Shown: piece after piece, positions 26,034 to 35,040 of the stretch
Layout: each line of letters begins with the position of its first letter
Numbering within the stretch: position 1 is the stretch's first letter
Assembly: GCA_964589935.1 (NCBI GenBank)
Contig: CAZPVD010000005.1
Location: 1 to 64,000, forward strand
Reading direction: 5' to 3'
DNA: 64,000 nt
DNA from: VHCN01 sp964589935
GTDB lineage: Bacteria; Verrucomicrobiota; Verrucomicrobiia; Limisphaerales; VHCN01
Program-made: the position numbers and the translations under genes
Notes under the pieces: generated by a model
Told to the model about the DNA's origin: nothing
What the model saw: only the letters and a program-made list of their open reading frames with translations
The model's database searches: none

Positions 26034-27059
26034 ATGAAGGCACTCGTCAAAAGCAAATCCGAGCCGGGCCTCTGGCTTGCGGACGTGCCGGAGCCGCGCA
26101 TCGGCATCAACGATGTCCTCATCCGCGTGGACCGCACGGGCATCTGCGGCACGGATCTTCACATTTACAAGTGGGATGCGTGGGCACAGAAGACCATCCC
26201 GGTGCCGATGGTTGTCGGGCACGAGTTCGTCGGCGAGATCATCGAAATCGGCTCAAACGTTAACGACTTCCGCGTGGGCGACCTTGTGAGCGGCGAGGGC
26301 CATGTCGTCTGTGGGCGCTGCCGCAACTGCATGGCCGGCCGCCGCCACCTGTGCGCCGACACCAAAGGCATCGGTGTGAACCGCACCGGCGCGTTCGCAG
26401 AATACATCGCGCTGCCGATGACAAATGTGTGGCATCACCATGCTGGCGTGAACCGCGACGTGGCCGCGATCTTCGATCCGTTTGGCAATGCGGTTCACAC
26501 GGCGCTGTCGTTCGACGTGCTTGGAGAGGATGTGCTCGTCACAGGCGCGGGGCCGATCGGCATCATGGCCGTTGCCATTGCGAAGCACGCGGGCGCGCGC
26601 TTTGTGGTCATCACGGATGTGAACGAATATCGCCTCGACCTTGCGAAGAAAATGGGCGCAACTGTTGCGCTCAACGTCTCGAAGGGCAGTCTGCGCGACG
26701 TGCAGAAACAGCTCGGCATGACCGAGGGCTTTGATGTCGGGCTTGAAATGTCCGGAAGCCCGGCGGCGTTTCGCGACATGATTGACAACATGTGCCACGG
26801 CGGAAAGATCGCGATGCTTGGCATTCCGTCCGAGGCCATCGCGATTGACTGGAACAAGGTCGTGTTCAACATGCTCACGATCAAAGGCATTTACGGACGC
26901 GAGATGTATGAGACGTGGTATAAGATGACCGTCATGCTTCAGAGCGGCCTCGACATCTTGCCGGTCATCACGCACCGCTTTCACTTCACCGAGTTCGAGA
27001 AAGGCTTCGAGGTGATGAAAACCGGCCAGTCGGGCAAGGTCATCCTGAACTGGAAGTGA
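26034..27059 (+). CDS. tdh: L-threonine 3-dehydrogenase
   Basis: Zinc-dependent NAD+ enzyme oxidising L-threonine to 2-amino-3-ketobutyrate. With the ATG at 26034 the protein is 341 residues, the same as E. coli Tdh, and the catalytic zinc cysteine falls at residue 38 (GICGTDLH). GHEFVGEI, the structural zinc cluster CGRCRNCMAGRRHLC, and the nucleotide-binding VTGAGPIGIMA are all intact. An in-frame TTG at 25968, next to GAGGAG, could add 22 residues. kbl starts immediately after, so the intermediate can pass directly to the next enzyme. The XRE-cupin gene is divergent. Confidence 0.95.
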   Translation: MKALVKSKSEPGLWLADVPEPRIGINDVLIRVDRTGICGTDLHIYKWDAWAQKTIPVPMVVGHEFVGEIIEIGSNVNDFRVGDLVSGEGHVVCGRCRNCMAGRRHLCADTKGIGVNRTGAFAEYIALPMTNVWHHHAGVNRDVAAIFDPFGNAVHTALSFDVLGEDVLVTGAGPIGIMAVAIAKHAGARFVVITDVNEYRLDLAKKMGATVALNVSKGSLRDVQKQLGMTEGFDVGLEMSGSPAAFRDMIDNMCHGGKIAMLGIPSEAIAIDWNKVVFNMLTIKGIYGREMYETWYKMTVMLQSGLDILPVITHRFHFTEFEKGFEVMKTGQSGKVILNWK

Positions 27060-27076
27060 ACAATCAGAACCCGCGA

Positions 27077-28267
27077 ATGACTCCCGAATTTCAACGGCAC
27101 CTCACGCAACAGCTCGACGCCATCCGCGCCGCGGGCACTTACAAGCGCGAACGTGTCATAGCCACGCCGCAAGGCGCGACCATCCGCGTCGCCGATGGCA
27201 AGCCCGTGCTCAACCTCTGCGCGAACAATTACCTCGGCCTTGCGCAGCATCCCGATGTGCGCGCGGCGGCGCACAAGGCGCTCGATGAATGGGGCTACGG
27301 CTGCGCCAGCGTGCGCTTCATTTGCGGCACGCAAGGTGTTCACAAACAGCTCGAAGCAAAGCTCAGCGAATTTCTCGGCGCGGAAGACACGATTCTTTAC
27401 AGTTCATGCTTTGATGCGAACGGCGGCCTGTTCGAGACGCTGCTCGGCCCGGAGGACGCCGTCATCAGCGATGAACTGAACCACGCCTCGATCATTGATG
27501 GTATCCGGCTTTGCAAGGCGCAGCGGTTTCGCTACCGAAACAGCGATATGGCCGATCTCGGAGCGAAGTTGAAGGAGGCTGACGCGAACAAGGCGCGCTT
27601 CAAACTGATCGCCACCGACGGCGTGTTTTCGATGGACGGTTACATCGCAAACCTTCGCGGCATTTGCGACCTCGCCGACAAACACAACGCGCTCGTGATT
27701 GTGGACGACTCGCACGCCGTCGGTTTCATGGGTGCGCGCGGCCGCGGCACGCACGAGCACTGCGGCGTCATGGGCCGTGTGGACATCCTCACCGGCACAA
27801 TGGGTAAGGCGCTCGGTGGCGCGAGCGGCGGCTACACGAGCGGACGGCGCGAAATCATCGAACTGCTGCGGCAGCGCTCGCGGCCGTATCTCTTCAGCAA
27901 CACCGTCGCGCCCGCCATCGTGGCCGGCACGCTCAAGGCGTTGGATTTGCTTACCGAATCCACCGCGCTGCGCGACAAACTGGAGGAGAACACAAAATTT
28001 TTCCGCGCCGCGATGACGCAGGCTGGCTTCAACATTCTTCCCGGTGAGCACCCTATCGTTCCCATTTTGTTCGGCGATGCCGCGCTTGCGGTGAGGTTTG
28101 CCGACGCGATGCTCGCGAAGGGCGTCTATGTCATCGCGTTCAGCTATCCCGTCGTGCCTCAAGGCAAGGCGCGCATCCGCTGCCAGATTTCCGCGGCGCA
28201 CACGCGCGAGGAGCTGGAGTTCGCCGTGAACGCATTTGCGGAAGTGAAACGCGAGCCAGGCATCTAG
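27077..28267 (+). CDS. kbl: glycine C-acetyltransferase (2-amino-3-ketobutyrate CoA ligase)
   Basis: PLP enzyme cleaving 2-amino-3-ketobutyrate with CoA to glycine and acetyl-CoA. The start ATG at 27077 gives 396 residues and puts the PLP lysine at 244 (GTMGKALGG), as I recall for E. coli Kbl. A GTG at 27056 overlapping the tdh stop (GTGA) would add seven residues. Motifs include LNLCANNYLGLAQHPDV, FICGTQGVHKQLE, SDELNHASIIDGIRL and VDDSHAVGFMG. Together with tdh it forms the threonine-to-glycine pathway. A probable glycine transporter gene follows 14 bp downstream. Confidence 0.95.
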   Translation: MTPEFQRHLTQQLDAIRAAGTYKRERVIATPQGATIRVADGKPVLNLCANNYLGLAQHPDVRAAAHKALDEWGYGCASVRFICGTQGVHKQLEAKLSEFLGAEDTILYSSCFDANGGLFETLLGPEDAVISDELNHASIIDGIRLCKAQRFRYRNSDMADLGAKLKEADANKARFKLIATDGVFSMDGYIANLRGICDLADKHNALVIVDDSHAVGFMGARGRGTHEHCGVMGRVDILTGTMGKALGGASGGYTSGRREIIELLRQRSRPYLFSNTVAPAIVAGTLKALDLLTESTALRDKLEENTKFFRAAMTQAGFNILPGEHPIVPILFGDAALAVRFADAMLAKGVYVIAFSYPVVPQGKARIRCQISAAHTREELEFAVNAFAEVKREPGI

Positions 28268-28281
28268 CCGGCGCACAAGCC

Positions 28282-28911
28282 ATGCTCAACTTCCTTGAAC
28301 ACTTTGGCGTCGCCGTGAATGCCATCGCGGGCGCGCTCGCGGCGCGCGGACGCCGCGTGGACTTGTTCGGCGTCGTCGTGCTCGCGCTGGTGACGGCGTT
28401 CGGCGGTGGCACGGTGCGCGACCTTTGTCTCGGCGCGACGCCGGTGTTTTGGATTGAGCGGCCTGAATTTGTGTGGAACGCGCTTGCCGCCGGGCTAGCC
28501 ACATTTTTCCTCGCGCGACGTGTCGAGCCGCCGCTGAAGGCCCTCGAATTCGCCGACGCCTTTGGCCTCGCGCTCTTCACGATGCTCGGCGCTGCGAAGA
28601 GCCTGGCCTTTGGCTCCGCGCCGGTGATCGCGGTCGCGCTGGGCACCATCACGGGCGTCGCCGGCGGCATTCTGCGCGATGTGCTGCTCAACGAGCTGCC
28701 GCTTGTTTTCCGCCGTGAAATCCGCCTCTACGCCACCGCCGCCGTTGCGGGCGCGACGCTCTTCGTCTTCGCGCACAACATCGCGCCAGACGCTGGCTGG
28801 CCGTTGCTGCTCGGCGTGCTGGCGACGCTCGCGCTTCGTCTCGCGGCGATCCGCTGGGATCTTTCCTTGCCGCTGTTTGAGGTTCGCGGCAACGTTTCCC
28901 CCAAGCCATGA
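28282..28911 (+). CDS. UPF0126 / TRIC-type membrane protein, probable glycine transporter
   Basis: A 209-residue integral membrane protein with about seven helices and the two diagnostic glycine-rich repeats, AFGGGTVRDLCLG and GVAGGILRDVLLNELP. This is the UPF0126 family, structurally related to TRIC cation channels. The family has been linked to glycine transport, which fits its position directly after tdh-kbl, but direction and substrate are inference here. It overlaps the following secreted peptidase gene by ATGA (28908-28911), so the four genes are likely one operon. Confidence 0.85.
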   Translation: MLNFLEHFGVAVNAIAGALAARGRRVDLFGVVVLALVTAFGGGTVRDLCLGATPVFWIERPEFVWNALAAGLATFFLARRVEPPLKALEFADAFGLALFTMLGAAKSLAFGSAPVIAVALGTITGVAGGILRDVLLNELPLVFRREIRLYATAAVAGATLFVFAHNIAPDAGWPLLLGVLATLALRLAAIRWDLSLPLFEVRGNVSPKP

Positions 28912-29567
28912 CAACTTTTCCCCGGCTGATATTTACTTTTCTACTCGCGGCTCACGCGGCTGGCCTTGCCGCTGACACGCGCGCGAAGGTTCACGTGGAT
29001 TTCTCCGCCGCGCCAGAGTGCGAGGCGTTCGCGCTCAGAGCGAAGGCCAACTGCGAGGAATGGTATCCGCGCATCAACACGCTGCTCAACGGCACGAACG
29101 CGCCGCTGCCTTACGCGGAAGTTTTTCTCACCTTCAAGCCGATGAAAGGCGTCGCCGCGACAAGCGCGAACCGCATCACCATTTCCGCCGAGTGGGTCAC
29201 GAAGAAAGCGCCCAACGACCACGGCATGGTCATCCACGAGCTGACGCACATCGTGCAGGATTACCGGGGAAAGGGCGTCGGCTGGCTCACCGAGGGCATC
29301 GCCGACTATGTTCGCGACTATCACTTCGAGCCGGGCGCGCGCCGCATCCGCATCAATCCCGACAAGGCCAGCTACCGCGACGGCTACACCACGAGCGCCG
29401 CGTTTTTGAAATGGCTCGAAAACACGAAGGACAACGAAATCGTCCGCAAGCTCAGCATCGCCTCACGTGAAAACAAATACCGCGACGAGCTGTTCAAAGA
29501 TTTCACCGGCAAAACGCTCGACGAAATCTGGCGGGAATTCACTGACTCGTTGCGGAAGAAAAACTGA
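28908..29567 (+). CDS. secreted basic-secretory-protein-family metallopeptidase
   Basis: A 219-residue protein with a Sec signal (cleavage near GLAAD). It carries the zinc motif HELTH at residues 110-114, followed by the third-ligand region GWLTEGIADYVRDY. NRITISAEWV before it and DEIWREFTDSL at the C-terminus match the basic secretory protein (BSP, PF04450-type) family, known from plant defence proteins and bacteria. Predicted to cleave protein outside the cytoplasm. It overlaps the glycine-transporter-type gene by four bases and precedes an M60-like peptidase by 8 bp. Confidence 0.82.
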   Translation: MTTFPRLIFTFLLAAHAAGLAADTRAKVHVDFSAAPECEAFALRAKANCEEWYPRINTLLNGTNAPLPYAEVFLTFKPMKGVAATSANRITISAEWVTKKAPNDHGMVIHELTHIVQDYRGKGVGWLTEGIADYVRDYHFEPGARRIRINPDKASYRDGYTTSAAFLKWLENTKDNEIVRKLSIASRENKYRDELFKDFTGKTLDEIWREFTDSLRKKN

Positions 29568-29575
29568 AACGCCCC

Positions 29576-31804
29576 ATGACGAACAAAGCAACTTCGCTCG
29601 TGTTCTTACTCATCCTTTCATCGCTCTCTCTTGTTCACGGGCAGACAGGCGTGCCCGTTACGCGGATCAACATTGACGAAGTGAAGTTGCTCCAGGATGT
29701 GAAGGAGATCGGCGCGCCCGGCGCGCCGGGGCCGCTCTGTGTCTTTGGCCGCGACGCCTTTCCCGTCGTCGTCGGCAAGGCGGGCGACAACGCCGTCGCG
29801 CCTGTCGTCGCCGCCGCCAAACTCGAGAACGGTCGTGTCGTTGCCTTCGGCCACACCAGCTACGTCGAGCCGGAAACGCATGCCGACACTGGCAGGCTCA
29901 TCGTGAATTTGCTGCGCTGGGCCGCGCGCACGAACGCGCCGCGCGTCGGCGTGCGCCGGCAGGCGGACCTCGTGAAATTCCTCAAGGAGCAGGGCTTCGC
30001 CGTTGAGCCGCTCGACGGCAACAACTGGCACGAGCGGCTGAAGGATTTTCAAGTTATTTGCGGTAACTCGGAATCCTTCGGCAGCGACGCCGATGTCGCG
30101 GCGGTGGACAAGTTCATCCGCGGCGGCGGCGGCTTCGTCGCGGCAAGCCTCGGCTGGGGCTGGTCGCAGTTGAATCCCGGCAAGAGCCTCACCGCGCATC
30201 ACGCGGGCAACAAACTGCTCGCGCCCGCCGGCATCGTCTGGGCCGACGGCACGCTCGAACGCACGACCGCGAAGGGCTTCGCCACGACCGCGCCGATCCC
30301 CGCATTTGCTCACGCCGCCACCGCGCTCGACGCACTCTTGGGCGCGACGCCGCCCGCGCCCGCCGCGCTCGCGCAAGCGTCGTGGACGGTGACGCACGCA
30401 GCGCGCTCGCTGCCGGAGAATGATCAGCTCCTGCAACCGCGCTTCGCCGCCCTGAAGAACCAAACGAACACGGTGCCGACGGCGGCGAAGCCGTTCAAAG
30501 CCGCGCAGGCCGCGGGCCGGCTCGCGCTCACGCTGCAAATTCTCGATGCAAACAAGGCCGCGCCCGAGGCGACGCGCGCGCATCCGGCGGCGGCGGACTT
30601 CCCCGGCGCGGTTCCGCCGGACGCGCCGCGCCTCACGCGGAAAGTTTCCGTGGACACCTCGGTTCCGCGCTGGCACAGCACGGGCCTTTACGCCGCAGCG
30701 GGCGAAGTCGTCACCGTCACGCTGCCCGCAAGCGCCGCCGGGAAAAAACTGCGTGCTCGCATCGGCTGCCACACGGACGGTCTATGGGACAAGGACTCGT
30801 GGTCGCGCGTGCCGGAGATCACGCGCAGTTTCGAGTTGAAGGCGGCGGAGACAAAGATTGCGAGCACGTTCGGCGGGCTGCTTTACATTGAGGTGCCGGA
30901 CAAGTGCGAGCTGGGCGTGATGGAAGTTTCCCTCGCGAACGTCGTGGTCGCGCCGCATTTCGTTCCCGGTAAAACCGACCTTGCGAAGTGGCGCGCCGAG
31001 ATTCGCAACGCGCCAGCACCGTGGGCGGAAATCGAAGGGAAATTTCTCATCGTCGCGTTGCCGTCCGCGAATGTGCGCGCGCTCGACGATCCCGATGAAG
31101 TGGCGAAGTATTGGGACCGTGTCGTCGCCGCCGAGGATGATCTGGGCGCGGTGACAAACCGCACCAGCCCGGAGCGTTTCGTGTTGGACCGGCAGATTTC
31201 CGCCGGCTACATGCACTCGGGCTACCCCATCATGGCGCACCTCGACCAAGCGGACAAGGTGGCGAACATGGCGTCGCTGAAAAAAGGCAACTGGGGGTTT
31301 TATCACGAACTGGGCCACAATCATCAGCGGCCCGAGTGGACGTTCGGCGGCACGACGGAAGTGACGTGCAACATTTTCTCGATGTATTGCTTCGAGAAAG
31401 TCTGCGGCCTGCCGAAGGAAGGCCACGAGGCCATCTCCGCCGCGAGCCGCGAGAAACACATGAAGAAATACTTCAACGGCGGCGGGACCTTCGAGACGTG
31501 GAAGAGCGATCCGTTTCTCGCGCTGCTGCTTTATCATCAGCTCGTGGATGGTTTCGGCTGGGAGCCGTTCAAGACAGTGTTCGCCGAATACCGCGACCTG
31601 CCGAAGGATCAGCGCCCGAAAACCGACGAGGAAAAACACGACCAGTGGCTCGTGCGCTTTTCGAAGCGGGTCGGCAAAAACCTCGGCCCTCTATTCGAGG
31701 CGTGGAAGATCCCCACCTCGCAGGCCGCACGCGACTCCGTAAAATCTCTGCCCGTGTGGCTGCCGGAGCCGGACTTTCCGAAGCGATATGCCGCAGGCAA
31801 ATGA
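29576..31804 (+). CDS. M60-like (TCAF/enhancin-type) secreted metallopeptidase
   Basis: A 742-residue secreted protein (signal ends VHG-Q). The N-terminal third looks like the GATase-related domain seen before M60 units in TCAF proteins (AFGHTSYVEPE, GGGGFVAASLGWGW). A jelly-roll-like region follows, then the peptidase domain with gluzincin motif HELGH at 577-581 and the downstream Glu in GGTTEVTCN (about 595). M60 enzymes cleave O-glycosylated mucin-like proteins. It is co-oriented with the BSP peptidase 8 bp upstream and putA about 40 bp downstream. Substrate choice is inferred from family, not shown. Confidence 0.85.
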   Translation: MTNKATSLVFLLILSSLSLVHGQTGVPVTRINIDEVKLLQDVKEIGAPGAPGPLCVFGRDAFPVVVGKAGDNAVAPVVAAAKLENGRVVAFGHTSYVEPETHADTGRLIVNLLRWAARTNAPRVGVRRQADLVKFLKEQGFAVEPLDGNNWHERLKDFQVICGNSESFGSDADVAAVDKFIRGGGGFVAASLGWGWSQLNPGKSLTAHHAGNKLLAPAGIVWADGTLERTTAKGFATTAPIPAFAHAATALDALLGATPPAPAALAQASWTVTHAARSLPENDQLLQPRFAALKNQTNTVPTAAKPFKAAQAAGRLALTLQILDANKAAPEATRAHPAAADFPGAVPPDAPRLTRKVSVDTSVPRWHSTGLYAAAGEVVTVTLPASAAGKKLRARIGCHTDGLWDKDSWSRVPEITRSFELKAAETKIASTFGGLLYIEVPDKCELGVMEVSLANVVVAPHFVPGKTDLAKWRAEIRNAPAPWAEIEGKFLIVALPSANVRALDDPDEVAKYWDRVVAAEDDLGAVTNRTSPERFVLDRQISAGYMHSGYPIMAHLDQADKVANMASLKKGNWGFYHELGHNHQRPEWTFGGTTEVTCNIFSMYCFEKVCGLPKEGHEAISAASREKHMKKYFNGGGTFETWKSDPFLALLLYHQLVDGFGWEPFKTVFAEYRDLPKDQRPKTDEEKHDQWLVRFSKRVGKNLGPLFEAWKIPTSQAARDSVKSLPVWLPEPDFPKRYAAGK

Positions 31805-31846
31805 AACCGGGACAGGCGCGGTTGCGAATTCGCTCGCATGAGCTGA

Positions 31847-34800
31847 TTGTGCCACGTGAGGACGAACGAGATTCAATCTCGAACCGTGGAGGATGCGCTT
31901 CACCGCATTGGCATGGAGTTGCTCGACCGCATGGACCGGGCGGGTGCGCCGTCCCTCTTCAGCCGCAAAGGACTTCACGCCGCGCTGATGGACTGGGCGA
32001 TGAAGGACGAACATTTCAAGGTGCAGCTTTTCCGCTTCGTGGACGTGCTGCCCACGCTCAACTCCTCCGCCGAAATCGCGCGGCACCTGCGCGAGTATCT
32101 CGATCCCGAACGCGTCACGCTTCCGCCCGCGTTGCGCGCCGCGCTCGCTGCAAGCGGACTTGCGGGCGGCCTGCTCGGCGGCGGCATCAAGTCGCAGGTC
32201 GAAGGCATGGCGCGGCAGTTCATGCTCGGCAACGAGCCGAGAGAAATCACCGCCACGCTGCGCGCGCTACGCGACGAGGGCAGCGCGTTCACCGTGGACA
32301 TTCTCGGCGAAGCCGTCGTGAGCGAGCGCGAGGCGGACGATTACGCGCAGCGTTATCTGGACTTGATGGAACTGCTTGCACGCGAAACTGCGACGTGGCC
32401 GGAGGCGAAACGCGAGTCCATCCTCGACGCGCCGCTCAATGTCTCGATCAAAATCTCCGCGCTCTACTCCCAGATTCATCCGGCGGACCCGGACACGGCG
32501 ATTGATAAATTGTCCGCGCGGTTGCGTCCGCTGCTGCGCCGCGCGAAGGAACTCGGCGCGTTCATCAATTTCGACATGGAGAGTTACGCGCTGAAAAACC
32601 TCACGCTGCGGCTCTTCAAGGGCGTGTTCAGCGAGGAGGAGTTCGCCACCGCGCCCGCGTGCGGCATCGCGATCCAAGCCTACTTGCGCGACAGCGAGGA
32701 CGACCTGCGCGAACTCATCGCGTGGGCACGCGAGCGCCGCCGCCGTGTCGTGGTGCGGCTCGTGAAGGGCGCTTACTGGGATTACGAAACGATCATCGCG
32801 CGACAGCGCGGCTGGCCCGTGCCAGTGTGGGAACACAAGGCCGAGTCGGACGTGGGCTTCGAGCGGCTCTCGGTGCTGTTGTTGGAAAACGCGGACGCTG
32901 TGACCGCCGCGTTCGGCACGCACAACGTCCGCAGCATCGCGCACGCGCTCGCGCAGGCGGAGCGGCTCGGCGTGGCGCGCGGCGATTTTGAGTTTCAGAT
33001 GTTGTTCGGCATGGCCGACGCGCTCAAGGGCGCGCTGCTGGCGACCGGCCTGCGCGTGCGCGAGTATTGCCCCGTCGGCGAGCTGCTGCCCGGCATGGCG
33101 TATCTCGTGCGCCGCCTGCTGGAGAACACGAGCAACGAGGGATTTCTCGCGAATAAATTCGCGAAAGGCGCGAGCCGCGAGGAATTGCTGAAGAATCCCA
33201 GTGAAGCTTTGGCGACAAGCCCCTCACCCGCCCTTCGGGCACCCTCTCCCCTGGCCTCCGAGGCGAGGGGAGAGGGGTTCTTCACGAACGAACCGCCAGC
33301 CGATTTCACGCTGCCCACCGAGCGCGAGAAGATTCGCGCGGCGCTGAAGCAGCTTCGCGCTTCGCTTGGGCAGAAGCATCCGCTCGTCATCGCCAACAAA
33401 TCCGTTTCCACCCGCGAGTGGACGCCGTCGCTGAATCCCGCGAACCAATCCGAAATCATCGGCCACGCCGCGCGCGCGACCGTCGCGGATGCCGAGGCCG
33501 CGCTGGCTGCCGCGCGCGCCGCGCAGCCGAAGTGGTCGCGCACGCCGGCTGCGGAACGCGCGGCGATTTTGGAACGCACCGCCGTTCTCATGCGGCGCGA
33601 CAAGGCCGCGTTGACGGCGCTGGAGATTTTGGAGTCGGGGAAAAATTGGCCCGAGGCGGACGCGGACGTGGCCGAGGCGATTGACTTCTGCAACTTTTAC
33701 GCCGCCGAGATGCGCGTGCTCGGCCGGCCGCAGCGCACGCAGCACGTTGCGGGCGAGAGCAACTTCCAGGAATGGTGGCCGCGCGGTGTGGGCGTTGTTA
33801 TTGCGCCGTGGAATTTTCCGCTCGCGATTCTAACCGGCATGGCGAGCGCCGCCATCGTTGGCGGCAACGCGGTCATTTTCAAACCGAGCGAGCAGACGCC
33901 CGTGATCGGCGCGCGGCTCATGGCGCTGTTCATCGAGGCGGGTCTGCCGCCGGGCGTGGCGAACCTCGCCACCGGCCGCGGTTCGGAGATTGGCGCGCAT
34001 CTCGTCGCGCATCCGCAGGTGGATTTCGTCGCGTTCACCGGCTCGATGGAAGTCGGCCTGCGCATCTGGGAAACCGCGGGCCGCACCGCGCCGGGACAGT
34101 CAAATCTCAAGAAGGTCGTGTGCGAAATGGGCGGCAAAAACGCGCTCATCGTGGACGGCGATGCCGACCTCGACGAAGCCGTCGCCGGCACGCTGCACAG
34201 CGCGTTCGGTTATCAGGGGCAGAAGTGCAGCGCGCTTTCGCGCCTCATCGTGCTCGCGGAGAATTACGACAGGTTCATGGCGCGTCTCATCGAGGCGGTC
34301 GCGTCGCTGCGCATCGGCCCGGCGGAAATTCCGGGAAATATCATCGGCCCGGTGATTGACCGCGCGGCGCAACGGCGCATTCTCGAACTCATCGAGGCAG
34401 GAAAAAAAGAAGCCAAGCTCGCGTGGCAGGCCCGTGTGCCGGACGATGCAAATGCCTGCTACGTTCCGCCGACGATCTTCACCGAAGTTCCGCCGACCGC
34501 GCGGATTTATCGCGAGGAGATTTTTGGGCCGGTGCTGGCGGTTTCACGCGCGAAGGATTTCGACGAGGCACTCGCGCTCGCAAACGACAGCGCGTTTGCG
34601 CTGACCGGCGGGCTGTATTCGCGCAGTCCGGTGAACATCGAGCGCGCGAAAGCTGAACTTGTTTGCGGTAATCTGTATCTCAACCGCCCGATCACGGGCG
34701 CGATTGTCGGGCGGCAGCCGTTCGGCGGTTTCAAGATGAGCGGCGGCGGCACGAAGGCCGGCGGGCGCGAGTATTTGCAGCAGTTCCTCGTGCCGCGAAT

Positions 34801-34852
34801 TGTCACTGATAACTGTCTGCGTCGGGGCTTCGCGCCGGACGAGGAAACTTGA
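31847..34852 (+). CDS. putA: bifunctional proline dehydrogenase / L-glutamate-gamma-semialdehyde dehydrogenase (PutA)
   Basis: Oxidises proline to glutamate in two steps. Residues about 90-440 are the FAD-dependent proline dehydrogenase barrel (VSIKISALYSQIHP, NFDMESYALKNLT, VRLVKGAYWDYE, FGTHNVRSI, CPVGELLPGMAYLVRRLLEN). Residues about 490-990 are the aldehyde dehydrogenase with the catalytic Cys at about 794 (GYQGQKCSALSRL) and FTGSMEVG. There is no DNA-binding domain, so it is not a PutA repressor. The start is uncertain: TTG at 31847 or GTG at 31856, since an upstream ATG hits a stop. The interdomain linker (about residues 457-480) is encoded by a hairpin element. Confidence 0.92.
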   Translation: MCHVRTNEIQSRTVEDALHRIGMELLDRMDRAGAPSLFSRKGLHAALMDWAMKDEHFKVQLFRFVDVLPTLNSSAEIARHLREYLDPERVTLPPALRAALAASGLAGGLLGGGIKSQVEGMARQFMLGNEPREITATLRALRDEGSAFTVDILGEAVVSEREADDYAQRYLDLMELLARETATWPEAKRESILDAPLNVSIKISALYSQIHPADPDTAIDKLSARLRPLLRRAKELGAFINFDMESYALKNLTLRLFKGVFSEEEFATAPACGIAIQAYLRDSEDDLRELIAWARERRRRVVVRLVKGAYWDYETIIARQRGWPVPVWEHKAESDVGFERLSVLLLENADAVTAAFGTHNVRSIAHALAQAERLGVARGDFEFQMLFGMADALKGALLATGLRVREYCPVGELLPGMAYLVRRLLENTSNEGFLANKFAKGASREELLKNPSEALATSPSPALRAPSPLASEARGEGFFTNEPPADFTLPTEREKIRAALKQLRASLGQKHPLVIANKSVSTREWTPSLNPANQSEIIGHAARATVADAEAALAAARAAQPKWSRTPAAERAAILERTAVLMRRDKAALTALEILESGKNWPEADADVAEAIDFCNFYAAEMRVLGRPQRTQHVAGESNFQEWWPRGVGVVIAPWNFPLAILTGMASAAIVGGNAVIFKPSEQTPVIGARLMALFIEAGLPPGVANLATGRGSEIGAHLVAHPQVDFVAFTGSMEVGLRIWETAGRTAPGQSNLKKVVCEMGGKNALIVDGDADLDEAVAGTLHSAFGYQGQKCSALSRLIVLAENYDRFMARLIEAVASLRIGPAEIPGNIIGPVIDRAAQRRILELIEAGKKEAKLAWQARVPDDANACYVPPTIFTEVPPTARIYREEIFGPVLAVSRAKDFDEALALANDSAFALTGGLYSRSPVNIERAKAELVCGNLYLNRPITGAIVGRQPFGGFKMSGGGTKAGGREYLQQFLVPRIVTDNCLRRGFAPDEET
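33221..33277. repeat. palindromic element inserted in frame in the putA linker
   Basis: Perfect 10-bp arms CCCTCTCCCC (33242-33251) and GGGGAGAGGG (33267-33276) enclose a second perfect stem (GCCT, CCG loop, AGGC at 33254-33264). A small GCCC-TTC-GGGC hairpin precedes at 33230-33240. The element translates as a Ser/Pro/Ala-rich linker. It looks like a small REP or MITE-like repeat tolerated between two enzyme domains. Confidence 0.7.
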
Positions 34853-34988
34853 GCCACGGATGGAACACGGATCAAACACGGAAGGAATGCCGCCAATTTT
34901 TCTCACTCTGGCGGAAAACAAATTTAGCTGCGGCCCGTTTGAGCCGTGACCGCGCATTCCGTGTTTGATCCGTGTTCCATCCGTGGCT
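34852..34988. repeat. 32-bp inverted repeat flanking a small hairpin, MITE-like
   Basis: The segment 34852-34883 (begins AGCCACGGATGGAACACGG) is the exact reverse complement of 34957-34988. Between them lies a 6-bp stem (CCGCCA 34890-34895 / TGGCGG 34909-34914). The element begins on the last base of the putA stop codon and fills most of the 188-bp gap before the aminopeptidase gene. No ORF lies inside, so a non-autonomous mobile or repetitive element is likely. It may also end putA transcription. Confidence 0.75.
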
Positions 34989-35040
34989 GAATTCATCCGT
35001 CCTTTGCGTTCCTTCGCGGCTCCGCTAGACTTTCATCCTA

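Noticed and set aside
34852..34988. Simple rho-independent terminator for putA
   Set aside because: Arms are far too long and far apart, and no T-tract follows; a repetitive element fits better, although it might also stop transcription.
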